Of a DNA stretch of 64,000 nucleotides, positions 43,532 through 53,375 are shown piece by piece. Where the stretch lies: positions 186,001-250,000 of the forward strand of contig CAYOWQ010000002.1 of NCBI GenBank assembly GCA_964407695.1, read 5' to 3'. Within the stretch, counting starts at the first letter, position 1. Each line of letters opens with the position of its first letter. The notes beneath the pieces are model-generated. The model was given only the letters and a program-made list of their open reading frames with translations. It was not told the DNA's origin and did no database searches. Position numbers and translations under genes: made by a program. The stretch comes from CAYOWQ01 sp964407695 (lineage in GTDB: Bacteria > Planctomycetota > Phycisphaerae > Phycisphaerales > SM1A02).

Positions 43532-44296
43532 TTACGTCCACGCACCCAACAAGAGGCCCAGGTCAGCCCCGTTTACGATGCCGTCCGCATTGAGGTCTGC
43601 GAACGGACCGGGTGTATCCCACGCGCCAAGTAGGAGACCAAGATCGGCACCGTCCACCTTGCAATCGTTGTTCAGGTCGGCGGGGGCAAAGAAGCTCGAA
43701 GCGGTGATCGTCACCTCGACAGTTGTGCTGTCAAACAGCGCGTTGCCGTCGGGCGTCGCCAGGATGAAGTCAAGTGTCTCGCCGGGAGTCACGGGGACGT
43801 TGGTCTGGATTGAGAAGCCGGCTGAATCGAAAGGACCCACGATGACGCTTGCGATCAGATTGCCGTTCCAGCGGATCTTGAAGTTGGTGCCGTTTCCACC
43901 GACATCGAGGCACGCGAGATATACATCCGCGGTAACGGTGTCGGTGATGGGGCTGACCCAGCGCAGCACCGCCTCGTGCTCGGACGGCGTCTTGCCGCCG
44001 TTGGCAACCGCGCCATTGGGGTGCATGACGCCGGGGCCGACAAGCGTCCAATAGGCCGGAGCCGGACGGAGCCAGTCGATCGACCACCATCCCGGGCTGG
44101 CGACGTTGTATTCAGTCAGCAACTGGAAATTCATTCCCGGCATGACCCAATAGCCGTACCACCAGTCGTTGGCCCCTTGGACGCTGCTGATGTCATCCAC
44201 GCTGTTCCAGCAGGAAACTCCGGCTGATGCTGCAAATGAAAGTGCCGCAGCGCTCACCGTTCCCGCAATCCCCACCACGCTCACCAATCGATTCAT
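43532..44296 (-). CDS. Secreted dockerin-tailed protein, tandem paralogue 2
   Basis: A 254-residue exported protein, paralogue of the product of the next gene. Signal peptide about 1-25 (ending ASAG). Matching segments are VQGANDWWYGYW, RPAPAYWTLVGPGVMHPNG and EHEAVLRWVSPITDTVTADV, in the same order and spacing. The C-terminal pair is DLNNDCKVDGADLGLLL and DLNADGIVNGADLGLLL. Its stop is 48 nt before the paralogue start. The core family was not recognised; it may be a lectin-like beta-sandwich. Divergent from glyQS by 247 nt. Confidence 0.8.
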   Translation of the reverse strand: MNRLVSVVGIAGTVSAAALSFAASAGVSCWNSVDDISSVQGANDWWYGYWVMPGMNFQLLTEYNVASPGWWSIDWLRPAPAYWTLVGPGVMHPNGAVANGGKTPSEHEAVLRWVSPITDTVTADVYLACLDVGGNGTNFKIRWNGNLIASVIVGPFDSAGFSIQTNVPVTPGETLDFILATPDGNALFDSTTVEVTITASSFFAPADLNNDCKVDGADLGLLLGAWDTPGPFADLNADGIVNGADLGLLLGAWT

Positions 44297-44543
44297 GGGC
44301 TTGCCTCCTCGTTCTCAATCTAAGGCACTCCTGAACAAAATGGAAACAAAAACCGCCCGACTTCCCGGAGAGACGCAGACATCCGCCACCACAATGGAAG
44401 CACATCTCGAACGCAGACCGCAACCGCAGTGTGGGCTGTTGAAGCCCGGCAGGATCGATCGCCCTGGCCGCTACCCTTGGCGATGCCGACTCCGGACGAC
44501 GCCCGAACCGACTACTATCTGAGCTTTTCCCACGGAGTCGATC

Positions 44544-46124
44544 ATGTCCGAGAACCAGCCGTCAGCTCCCATCGCCACGAATGGGGCGAAGCCGATGGAC
44601 GCCATCATGGCCCTATGCAAGCGCCGAGGCTTTGTGTTTCAGGCGTCGGACATCTACGGCGGAATCAACGGCTTCTGGGATTACGGCCCGCTGGGCACGC
44701 AGCTCAAGAAGAATCTCCGCGAAGCGTGGTGGCAGGACATGATCATGGCCCCCTGCTGGGGCCAAAAGGGTCCGGACGGCGACAAGGTGCGCTGCGTGCC
44801 CGTCGAGACGTGCATCATTCAACATCCCAAGGTGTGGGAGGCGAGTGGGCATGTGGGTGGATTTAACGATCCGATGGTGGATTGCCGCGAGACCAAGAAT
44901 CGCTATCGCTACGACCACGTCAGCGTCTATGTGCCTGCATCCGGCGATCCAGGCGACAAACCGCTGTTTGCCTACATGACCGATTCGCCAAGTGAAGCGA
45001 AGCAGCTGAAGAAGGCGGAGAAAGCGTTCGGCTCAGTCAAGACCGTCATGCTGACGCAGATCCCTGTGTCCCAGTTTCCCAAGGTGCTCGGTCCGGATGC
45101 AGAGAAGGTTGGTTCTCTCACCGAGCCGAAACAGTTCAACCTGATGTTCCGCACCTATATCGGAGCCACCGCCGGCGAGGATGACAAGGCCTACCTTCGC
45201 CCGGAAACCGCCCAGGGCGTCTTCTTGCAGTTCAAGAACGTGGTTGACTCCACCCGCGTCAGAATCCCCTTCGGCATCGGCAACGTCGGCAAGAGCTTTC
45301 GCAACGAGGTGACGCCGCGGAACTTCACGTTCCGTTCCCGCGAGTTTGAACAGATGGAGCTGGAGTTCTTCTGCCACCCCTCGGAATCACAGGCGTGGTA
45401 CGCCTTCTGGCGCGACTTCCGCATGGCGTGGTGGCAGTCGCTCGGTCTCGCCGGCGACAATCTCCGCCTGCGCGAACACGACAAGGATGAGCTCTCGCAT
45501 TACTCCGTCGGCACCTCCGACGTCGAATATCGCTTCCCCTTCACCTTCCCCGATTTCGGCGAGCTTGAAGGCATCGCCCACCGGGGCGACTACGACCTGC
45601 GCCAGCATCAGGAACACTCCAAGACGAAGCTGGAATACTTCGACACCGAACGCGGCGAGGTGCTGCCCAACGGCTCCCGACGCGGCGAGCGCTACCTCCC
45701 CCACTGCATCGAACCGGCCGCGGGGCTCGATCGCGGTGTGCTGGCCGTCTTGTGTGAGGCGTACACCAAGGATGAATCTCGCCCAAGTCCGGAGATCATG
45801 AAATTCCATCCGCGCCTCGCCCCGATCAAGGCAGCGGTGTTCCCGCTGGTGAACAAGGATGGGATGCCCGAAGTGGCCGAAAAGCTGACGGATGAACTGA
45901 TGGCGAAGTTCGGCCGCGACGGGTTCATCGAGACGGATGCCAAGCAATCGATCGGCAAGCGCTACGCGCGGATGGATGAAGCAGGCTGCCCATTCTGCTT
46001 CACCATCGACGGCGAGACCATGACCGGCCAGACGGTCACCGTGCGCGACCGCGACACCGGCGGCCAGGAGCGCCTTGCGATCGGCCAGGTGAGCGCGTTC
46101 CTGGCGGGGAAACTGGGTGTGTGA
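44544..46124 (+). CDS. glyQS: Glycyl-tRNA synthetase, homodimeric alpha2 type
   Basis: Charges tRNA-Gly. The 526-residue class II enzyme is the single-chain type, not the alpha2beta2 enzyme of most proteobacteria. Landmarks are IYGGINGFWDYGPLGTQLKK, RPETAQGVFLQFKN, GIGNVGKSFRNEVTPRNFTF (motif 2 region), EFEQMELEFFCHP and the anticodon-binding domain with KFHPRLAPIKAAVFPLVNK. The ATG at 44544 follows CGGAG. Its stop overlaps the start region of the acetyltransferase gene. Confidence 0.97.
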   Translation: MSENQPSAPIATNGAKPMDAIMALCKRRGFVFQASDIYGGINGFWDYGPLGTQLKKNLREAWWQDMIMAPCWGQKGPDGDKVRCVPVETCIIQHPKVWEASGHVGGFNDPMVDCRETKNRYRYDHVSVYVPASGDPGDKPLFAYMTDSPSEAKQLKKAEKAFGSVKTVMLTQIPVSQFPKVLGPDAEKVGSLTEPKQFNLMFRTYIGATAGEDDKAYLRPETAQGVFLQFKNVVDSTRVRIPFGIGNVGKSFRNEVTPRNFTFRSREFEQMELEFFCHPSESQAWYAFWRDFRMAWWQSLGLAGDNLRLREHDKDELSHYSVGTSDVEYRFPFTFPDFGELEGIAHRGDYDLRQHQEHSKTKLEYFDTERGEVLPNGSRRGERYLPHCIEPAAGLDRGVLAVLCEAYTKDESRPSPEIMKFHPRLAPIKAAVFPLVNKDGMPEVAEKLTDELMAKFGRDGFIETDAKQSIGKRYARMDEAGCPFCFTIDGETMTGQTVTVRDRDTGGQERLAIGQVSAFLAGKLGV

Positions 46125-46126
46125 GC

Positions 46127-46609
46127 ATGCCGCAGGATCGGCCGCTTGTTCGCTCGTGGCGCCCCGGTGATGACCGGGTCTGCGAAGAGATCCTGAGGTC
46201 AGTCCCCGAATGGTTCGGCATTGAAGAGTCGCTGGTCACCTACGCTCGCGAGACCGCGACACTTCCCACGTGGATCGTTGAAGTGAAGGGCGAACCAGTG
46301 GGATTTGTGAGCATCAAGCAACACTTTCCCGAATCGGCGGAGCTTGCTGCCATCGCCATCGCGGCGAAGCATCATCGTCATGGCCTTGGACGTCTGCTCG
46401 TCGAGCGCGCAGAGCGACATGCTCGCGCACAAGGATGCACGATGTTCTTCGTCAAGACGCTGGGTCCATCACGGCCGGATGAGAACTACGCGAAGACGCG
46501 AGAGTTCTATCGGTCGATGGGTTTTTCGCGGCTGGAAGAGTTTCACAACGAGTGGGGCCGAAACCCGTGTCTGGTGATGTGCAAGCGGCTCGAACAGGGT
46601 GACGCATGA
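46127..46609 (+). CDS. GNAT-family N-acetyltransferase
   Basis: A 160-residue acetyl-CoA-dependent acetyltransferase. The GNAT fold is clear from VVEVKGEPVGFVSIKQ-like strands, AIAIAAKHHRHGLGRLLVERAERHARAQG (motif A with the acetyl-CoA pyrophosphate loop HHRHGLG) and the C-terminal TREFYRSMGFSRLEEF. Start ATG 46127 lies three bases after the glyQS stop; a GTG at 46121 overlaps it. Its stop overlaps the hydrolase start (ATGA). Substrate unknown. Confidence 0.88.
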   Translation: MPQDRPLVRSWRPGDDRVCEEILRSVPEWFGIEESLVTYARETATLPTWIVEVKGEPVGFVSIKQHFPESAELAAIAIAAKHHRHGLGRLLVERAERHARAQGCTMFFVKTLGPSRPDENYAKTREFYRSMGFSRLEEFHNEWGRNPCLVMCKRLEQGDA

Positions 46610-47403
46610 CGGCAACCGATCGCAGACCAGCTGCCGACGGTGTCCGCAGCCAGCCGCAAGCCGAGGTTGATCCTCGACATGACACCGCCTCAAGGCGGAT
46701 CATCCTGATCACCGGGCTCGGTGCGGATGAGCGGTTTCTGAAGCACCAGGCGGCGGCGTTCCCGGGGTCTGAAGCACTCAACTGGATGCCATGGGAGAAG
46801 CGCGAGTCGCTCGCGGGTTACGCGAAGAGGCTGGCGGAGCGTATTCGGCGGGATGGCGAGCGTCGGCCGGTCGTGCTCGCGGGTGTTTCGCTCGGGGGGA
46901 TGCTCGCGCTTGAGGTGTCCAGGCACGTGCCGACGGAGCGAATCATTCTGATGTCGAGCACCCGCGAACCTGGCGCGGTGAGTGGAGTTCTGAAATTGAT
47001 CGAGGGCGCGAGCCGCATCGTGCCGCTGCCGGTGCTGTGGCTGATGCGATTCGGCGTGGTGCCGATGGGGCTCCTTGATCCAACCCGCTCCATGGCCCAG
47101 AAGCGGCTGATCGCAAGCATGGGGATGCGCTGCTCCATGACCTTCATGCGCAGGGCATCGCGAGCCATCCTCGAGTGGCCCGGCTTGCCGGATCCCGATG
47201 CGCCGGTTCACCACATCCATGGGGCGTGGGATGCGATTATCCCAGCCGCCAGACTCCGGCATCCGCCCGATGAGATAGTTCCCAAGGGTCCGCACATTCT
47301 GCCGCTCAGCCATCCCGAGGCGGTGAACAGCTTCATTCGCAGGGTGCTTCAATCCAACGCTGCGAGCACGAAGGCACCAGCCCAGGCCTCATCGAGCCGA
47401 TAA
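46606..47403 (+). CDS. Alpha/beta hydrolase-fold protein
   Basis: A 265-residue predicted cytoplasmic hydrolase. It shows the IILITGLGADERF oxyanion strand, the nucleophile elbow GVSLGG (about residue 93), an acid/histidine pair consistent with HGAWDAIIP and KGPHILPLSHPE, and a cap-like middle section. It is translationally coupled to the acetyltransferase by a 4-nt overlap. No substrate-specific motif was recognised; esterase or thioesterase activity is a family-level guess. Confidence 0.8.
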   Translation: MTATDRRPAADGVRSQPQAEVDPRHDTASRRIILITGLGADERFLKHQAAAFPGSEALNWMPWEKRESLAGYAKRLAERIRRDGERRPVVLAGVSLGGMLALEVSRHVPTERIILMSSTREPGAVSGVLKLIEGASRIVPLPVLWLMRFGVVPMGLLDPTRSMAQKRLIASMGMRCSMTFMRRASRAILEWPGLPDPDAPVHHIHGAWDAIIPAARLRHPPDEIVPKGPHILPLSHPEAVNSFIRRVLQSNAASTKAPAQASSSR

Positions 47404-47414
47404 GAGAAGTCGAC

Positions 47415-48290
47415 ATGTGCCGATTCATCCTCTATCTCGGCCCGAAGATCACGCTCAAGGCCTTGATCACCGAGCCGGTGAACTCGCTCATTCACCAGTC
47501 ATTCAACAGCATCGAAACCCGCGAACGACTGAACGGCGACGGTTTCGGCGTGGCGTGGTACGAGTCGGAGATTTCGCCGCAGCCCGCGGCGTTTCGGTCC
47601 ATCTCCCCCGCCTGGAACAACCGCAACCTGTTCGATCTCGCCCGCGTCACCCAAAGCCCCTGTGTGCTGGCCCATGTGCGAGCCGCCACGCCCGGCCTGC
47701 CCGTGGCCGAAGCCAACTGTCATCCCTTCATCCACGACCGCCTGGCGTTCATGCACAACGGGCATATCGGCGGATTCAAGTCCATGCGCCGACACCTCCT
47801 TGAAGGCTTGTCCAACGAGGCATTCAACGCGGTGCTGGGCTCGACCGATTCCGAACATCTCTTCGGCCTGTTCATCGACCGCTACATCGCCTCATCACAC
47901 TCCGATTCCGCCGACCGATTGGCGGAAGCGCTGCGTGCGGCAGTGCGCGACACCATCGAACTTGCGGGTCGGCACGGTGTCGCCGAGGCGTCCTACTTCA
48001 ATATCGCGGTATCCGATGGCAGCGCTGCCGCGGTGATGCGCTATTCCACCGACCCCCATCACACCGACAGCCTCTTCCTCAACCGGGGCGGGCGCTACGA
48101 GTGTGTCGGCGGCATCTGTCGCATGGTGGAGGCCAATGTCGGATCGGCCGCCAATGGAACCACGCCGGTGGCCGTCATGGTGTCGAGCGAGCGGCTGAGC
48201 GCCGACGCCTCGTGGGAGCGCATCCCCGAGAACACCATGATCCGCATCAACGCCGGCGGCAAGGTGCGAATCGGCGAGGCGATGACCTGA
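47415..48290 (+). CDS. Class II glutamine amidotransferase (YafJ/EgtC-like)
   Basis: A 291-residue Ntn-hydrolase protein. The nucleophile is Cys2, exposed after removal of Met in MCRFILYLGP; other glutaminase landmarks are NGDGFGVAWYE, VLAHVRAATPGLPVAEANCH and FMHNGHIGGFKSMRR, and GSTDSEHLFGLF. These proteins hydrolyse glutamine or gamma-glutamyl bonds; EgtC removes glutamate in ergothioneine synthesis, but no other egt gene is near, so a generic YafJ-like assignment is safer. Its stop touches the stop of the convergent methyltransferase gene with no intervening base. Confidence 0.88.
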   Translation: MCRFILYLGPKITLKALITEPVNSLIHQSFNSIETRERLNGDGFGVAWYESEISPQPAAFRSISPAWNNRNLFDLARVTQSPCVLAHVRAATPGLPVAEANCHPFIHDRLAFMHNGHIGGFKSMRRHLLEGLSNEAFNAVLGSTDSEHLFGLFIDRYIASSHSDSADRLAEALRAAVRDTIELAGRHGVAEASYFNIAVSDGSAAAVMRYSTDPHHTDSLFLNRGGRYECVGGICRMVEANVGSAANGTTPVAVMVSSERLSADASWERIPENTMIRINAGGKVRIGEAMT

Positions 48291-48986
48291 TCAGGAATTC
48301 GCCGTTGGCCGCAGGTGCGCCAGGAACTCGATGTTCATCCCGGATTTTCCACCCACGAGCGGCGATGTCGTCCAGCGAGTGACCTCTGCGCCAAGCGAGG
48401 GCATCGCGGCCAGCACCTGGTGAAGCACCGCCTCCGCCTCGTCCGCCGCCAGCACCCCCCGCCGAGGCGGGCGACCTTTTCCTGAAGCGCTGCGTGCCGC
48501 GGAGGGTTCCCCGCGTGCCGCAGAGGCTTCCCCGCGTGCCGCGGAGGCTTCCCCGGGTGCCGCGGAGGCTTCCCCGGGTGCCGCCGAGACTTCATAGTGC
48601 GGCTTGATCAGCGTTACGATTGACCCCGAAGGCTTCAGCCAGCGCAACGCGGCGGGCACGGCCAGCCGCTGCGGCGTCCACGCCATGTCGATGACCACCA
48701 GATCGACGCCGCCGCCAACATCCGCGGGAATTTCGGCATGCAGCGCATTGGTCCGCTCCATCACCACCACCCGCGCATCATTCCGCAGCGTCCACGCCAG
48801 CACCCCGTAGCCGGTCTCGAGCGCAACGACCCGCGCAGCCCCCCTGCGCAGCAGGCATTCCGTGAACCCGCCCACGTTCGCACCGAAGTCGGCACAGTTG
48901 AATCCCGAAACATCAAGCCCGAATTCCGCCAGCGCATGCTCCAGCTTCAGGCCGGCGCGGGAGACAAAGGGAGCGGGATCAGCCAC
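48291..48986 (-). CDS. TlyA-like (FtsJ-family) methyltransferase with a 21-nt repeat insertion
   Basis: A 231-residue SAM-dependent methyltransferase, probably acting on rRNA. It has FVSRAGLKLEHALAEFGLDV, SAM-binding CADFGANVGGFTECLLRRGA, the TlyA signature TGYGVLAWTLRNDARVVVME, the VIDMAW strand and LIKPHYEV, and the conserved GVLAADEAEAVLHQVL helix. The N-terminal S4 RNA-binding domain of TlyA is absent. Between LIKPHYEV and the conserved helix, residues about 134-167 consist of five heptads such as SAAPGEA and SAARGEA, encoded by five 21-nt repeats. The insert falls in a loop and may be tolerated. Start is GTG 48986, with no clear ribosome site. Confidence 0.85.
   Translation of the reverse strand: MADPAPFVSRAGLKLEHALAEFGLDVSGFNCADFGANVGGFTECLLRRGAARVVALETGYGVLAWTLRNDARVVVMERTNALHAEIPADVGGGVDLVVIDMAWTPQRLAVPAALRWLKPSGSIVTLIKPHYEVSAAPGEASAAPGEASAARGEASAARGEPSAARSASGKGRPPRRGVLAADEAEAVLHQVLAAMPSLGAEVTRWTTSPLVGGKSGMNIEFLAHLRPTANS
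48492..48596. repeat. In-frame tandem array, 5 units of 21 nt inside the methyltransferase gene
   Basis: Five units with plus-strand consensus GCGTGCCGCGGAGGCTTCCCC sit in the methyltransferase gene; the first four are nearly identical and the fifth is degraded at its end. Each unit encodes seven residues on the minus strand (SAAPGEA/SAARGEA). Because the period is a multiple of three, unit gain or loss would keep the frame. Confidence 0.9.
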
Positions 48987-49025
48987 GATGGAGTGTCCGG
49001 AGCGCGGGCCTTCGACGCCGTGGCG

Positions 49026-50915
<1,890 letters not shown>

Positions 50916-50941
50916 GAGAGGGTGGTTCTGGGGATGAGGGA

Positions 50942-50958
50942 GCCCGAATAATTCGGGC
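50942..50958 (-). promoter_or_regulatory. Palindrome in the typA leader
   Basis: GCCCGAA and TTCGGGC pair around three bases, 27-43 nt before the typA start on the minus strand. It may be an operator or a leader hairpin; a TATACT sequence about 45-55 nt further upstream could be the -10 element. Confidence 0.4.
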
Positions 50959-51383
50959 GCCCCCGTGTGGCGGGTGGCGGTGAAACGGACAGCCCCAAGT
51001 ATAGTCGGCCATCGATGTGCAATTCTTCGCCCCCCGCGGGCCCGGCTCGCCCGCTCAAAATGGGCCGGGATCCCCGCCGATTCGCCGATTCACCGCCTTC
51101 ATGCGCTGAGGACCCCGCGCAGCCACCCGGTGAGCCCCTCATGGTCACCGACGCGAAGCGCTGAGCTGTCGGAAACCCCGCGAGCATCGGGAGCAGGGAG
51201 GACCACGAATTCGCGGTCACATTGTTTGCATTCCCCGCGCCCAAAGTGTCCGGGAACGTCCCTTGTCCAGCGCTGATGCCCCCGCTTCGGCCAGCCCGGC
51301 CCGTTCGTTCGGCTCCCGCCCCATAAAACCGACTCGAGATCAACCTCGACACCTCTTTGGCCGAAGCGAACCGAACGCAGGCC

Positions 51384-51637
51384 CGGGATTCTTCGGCATT
51401 CGCCCTTCCCGCGCGCGCATTCGCCACGGTGGGAGCCGCATTCGCCAGGGTGGGAGCCGCATTCGCCAGGGTGGGAGCCGCATTCGCCAAGGTGGGAGCG
51501 GCATTCGCCCTTCCCGCGCGCGCATTCGCCAGGGTGGGAGCCGCATTCGCCAAGGTGGGAGCGGCATTCGCCCTTCCCGCGCGCGCATTCGCCAGGGTGG
51601 GAGCCGCATTCGCTTCGGCGAATGCGGAAGAATCCCG
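51384..51637. repeat. 21-nt tandem array enclosed by an inverted repeat
   Basis: Ten full units of 21 nt occupy 51397-51606. Two unit types alternate: A (CATTCGCCAGGGTGGGAGCCG and close variants) and B (CATTCGCCCTTCCCGCGCGCG), in the order B A A A A B A A B A. The outer 21 bases at 51384-51404 are the reverse complement of 51617-51637 with one mismatch. At the right end 51604-51627 forms a perfect 10-bp stem closed by a TTCG loop, a very stable RNA tetraloop. The array therefore resembles a bounded element rather than simple slippage. Confidence 0.88.
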
Positions 51638-51728
51638 CGCGGCGAGAGCGGTTACCGGTCACGCTTCGGCGGGTCCTCTGCCCGGCGAAGCGTTCGGGGT
51701 GGTGGCGATAACGTCTGGTCGCTCTGGC

Positions 51729-51750
51729 GGAATGATGGGGAGATCATTCC
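51729..51750 (-). terminator. Hairpin downstream of the second SOUL gene
   Basis: GGAATGAT and ATCATTCC pair perfectly around a 6-nt loop, 44 nt beyond the SOUL stop on the minus strand. There is no T-run, so it may be a factor-dependent terminator or mRNA 3'-end stabiliser. Confidence 0.35.
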
Positions 51751-51793
51751 TTACACATGTGCTCCGGGTTGAGCCACCCCGGCCACTGGATTT

Positions 51794-52741
51794 CTATCGC
51801 TGATCGATGGGGGCGACCGGGATCTGCACCTCGGACCAGAGCCGGGCGGTGGGCACATCCGGGCCGTTGTAATAGAGCGCCCGCGGGTCGCCCGCCGCCC
51901 GCCATTCACTCTGATTCGCCAGCCACACCTCGAGCCGGTTCAATCCCTTGCGCACCAGTTGCGACCCGTAGGGCCCGCGCATGCCAATCGAGATCACCGT
52001 GACCGGCGCGGTATCCACCACGCGCACTTTTCCATCATCACTGCGCCTGCCGGTGGTCGGGCTGACCGATTCGGCGTCGGCCGACATGTCGGCCGGAGCG
52101 GCATCGATGGAGGCGGTGTCAACCGGGCCATGATCCACGATGCCCGCATCGCCGACGCCAGCTTCACTGACGGGCCCGAGGTCGGGCGTGCGATAGAGAA
52201 ACGACATGGTCCAGCGGCTGGGCATGGGCCGATCGAGCATCCCGGTGTAATCCATCTCGACCGGCGAGGTCATGGCGATCTCCCGCGAGCTGATATGCTG
52301 AAACAGCGGGAAGAAGCCGAGGTTCATGCCGATGTCGGGGTTGGCGGTGCTGGAGACTTCCGCCCGCCGCACGGCGGGATAGCGCTTGAGCTCGATCGCG
52401 CCCGGCGGGGTGGGCGCGGGATAGCCCGCGGGCAGCTCGGTGTTGACGATCATCTCGCCGCAGCGATAGTCGCCGCTGGCGCCGGTGGTCTGGACATCCA
52501 TATCGCCGCCGAGCCGCTCGATGGCTGGAGTCGCTGGGGTCGACCTCGCCATGGCGGGCTCCGCGGGGGCGGGTGATGCCTCTGCCTCAGCCATGGCGGC
52601 GGGCGCTTCGGAATTGCCCGAGCCCGCGCAGCCGCCGAGGGCGACCGTCATCGCCAGGGCGGCCACTATCGATGGGCCGGTCAGTGTCGCCGGGTGGAAC
52701 CACACTGACCGGGCGAAGGACATGGGCGGGCGAGGGTTCAT
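51794..52741 (-). CDS. SOUL heme-binding-family lipoprotein, second copy
   Basis: A 315-residue envelope protein. GGAG lies 8 nt before ATG 52741, and the signal ends in the lipobox LGGC. After an Ala/Pro-rich linker (about 40-75) the SOUL domain shows IELKRYPAVRRAEVSST, LFQHISSREIAMTSPVEMDY, MSFLYRTPDLG and the C-terminal ALYYNGPDVPTARLWSEVQIP. Compared with the first copy at 31004 it has an inserted acidic, low-complexity loop (ASIDAAPADMSADAESV) in the middle of the domain. Both are lipoproteins, so they probably bind a ligand at the cell envelope; heme or another tetrapyrrole is the family guess. Confidence 0.82.
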   Translation of the reverse strand: MNPRPPMSFARSVWFHPATLTGPSIVAALAMTVALGGCAGSGNSEAPAAMAEAEASPAPAEPAMARSTPATPAIERLGGDMDVQTTGASGDYRCGEMIVNTELPAGYPAPTPPGAIELKRYPAVRRAEVSSTANPDIGMNLGFFPLFQHISSREIAMTSPVEMDYTGMLDRPMPSRWTMSFLYRTPDLGPVSEAGVGDAGIVDHGPVDTASIDAAPADMSADAESVSPTTGRRSDDGKVRVVDTAPVTVISIGMRGPYGSQLVRKGLNRLEVWLANQSEWRAAGDPRALYYNGPDVPTARLWSEVQIPVAPIDQR

Positions 52742-52964
52742 CAATGAGACTCCGAGTGCGGTTCGCCCGCGGGCCCGGGCGGATTCAAGATCCTGGTGTG
52801 CCCACCCTGCCTGCGAGGTCGGGATCATGACCGAATCCGCACCCGACGGCGCTGGGGCGCCGGCCAGCGCCCAACGCGCCCGGGCCGGTGCGCTCATGCA
52901 TGGTCATGAATCGAGGCGGGCGGCAGAGCGGACGACCCTTCCGGCGGCTCGCAATGCCGGGGGC

Positions 52965-53375
52965 TCAGTCGGTGTCGGTGTGGGGCCCGGCCATGGCGCT
53001 GCACAGTCGGGCGCAGTCGCGGCAGTGGTCGGCACAGGCGCTCATGAGGGCGTCGCCGTCGCAGAGGGCGTCGCAATCTTCCGCACAGGAGGTGCACACG
53101 CGGGCGCAGAGGCTGCAGATGTCCGGGGCCAGCGGCGATGAGCGGGCCAGCATCGCCGCGGCCAGGCTGCAGAGCTCCGCGCAATCGCGCATCAGTCCCT
53201 GGTGCGCGGGCGACGCGTGGGCTGCACCCATGTCGAGGCAGTGGTGGCCGCAGCGGGTGCACATGGCAGCGCACTCTAGGCATTGCTTTATGCAACCATC
53301 CGCGCTGATGCGGGGTTCGCCGGATGCGGGCGCTTCCTGCTGTTGGGCGGCGGAGGCGGAGCGGGGGTGCGGCAT
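52965..53375 (-). CDS. Cysteine-rich copper-storage-like protein (Csp/DUF326)
   Basis: A 136-residue, helix-rich protein with 17 cysteines spaced CxxC/CxxxC (CIKQCLECAAMC, CTRCGHHC, CSLCARVCTSC, CADHCRDCARLC), the pattern of four-helix bundle copper-storage proteins (Csp), which hold many Cu(I) ions by cysteine thiolates. Histidines in HHC and ADHC add to the set. No signal peptide is seen in the short form, as in cytosolic Csp3. ATG 53375 is chosen; the frame stays open up to 53816, with other starts at 53708 and 53816, but the extension is Pro/Arg/Ser-rich without similarity and without ribosome sites. If the long form is made it would add a disordered N-terminus. Confidence 0.78.
   Translation of the reverse strand: MPHPRSASAAQQQEAPASGEPRISADGCIKQCLECAAMCTRCGHHCLDMGAAHASPAHQGLMRDCAELCSLAAAMLARSSPLAPDICSLCARVCTSCAEDCDALCDGDALMSACADHCRDCARLCSAMAGPHTDTD

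Larger units (their letters stand above)
50916..51793. other. Non-coding region between typA and the second SOUL gene, with a repeat array
   Basis: These 878 bases hold the typA leader with a palindrome at 50942-50958, unique sequence, the 21-nt array at 51397-51627 inside an inverted repeat, and a hairpin at 51729-51750. Frames are open across the array on both strands (AFARVGA heptads on plus, ANAAPTL on minus), but none has a ribosome site or known similarity. Confidence 0.6.

Noticed and set aside
51397..51627. CRISPR array
   Set aside because: Units are contiguous without unique spacers, the unit is only 21 nt, and no cas gene is present.
51357..51803. A 148-codon AFARVGA-repeat protein upstream of typA
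   Set aside because: Same reason: several frames are open in the array, and none has a ribosome site or non-repetitive conserved part.
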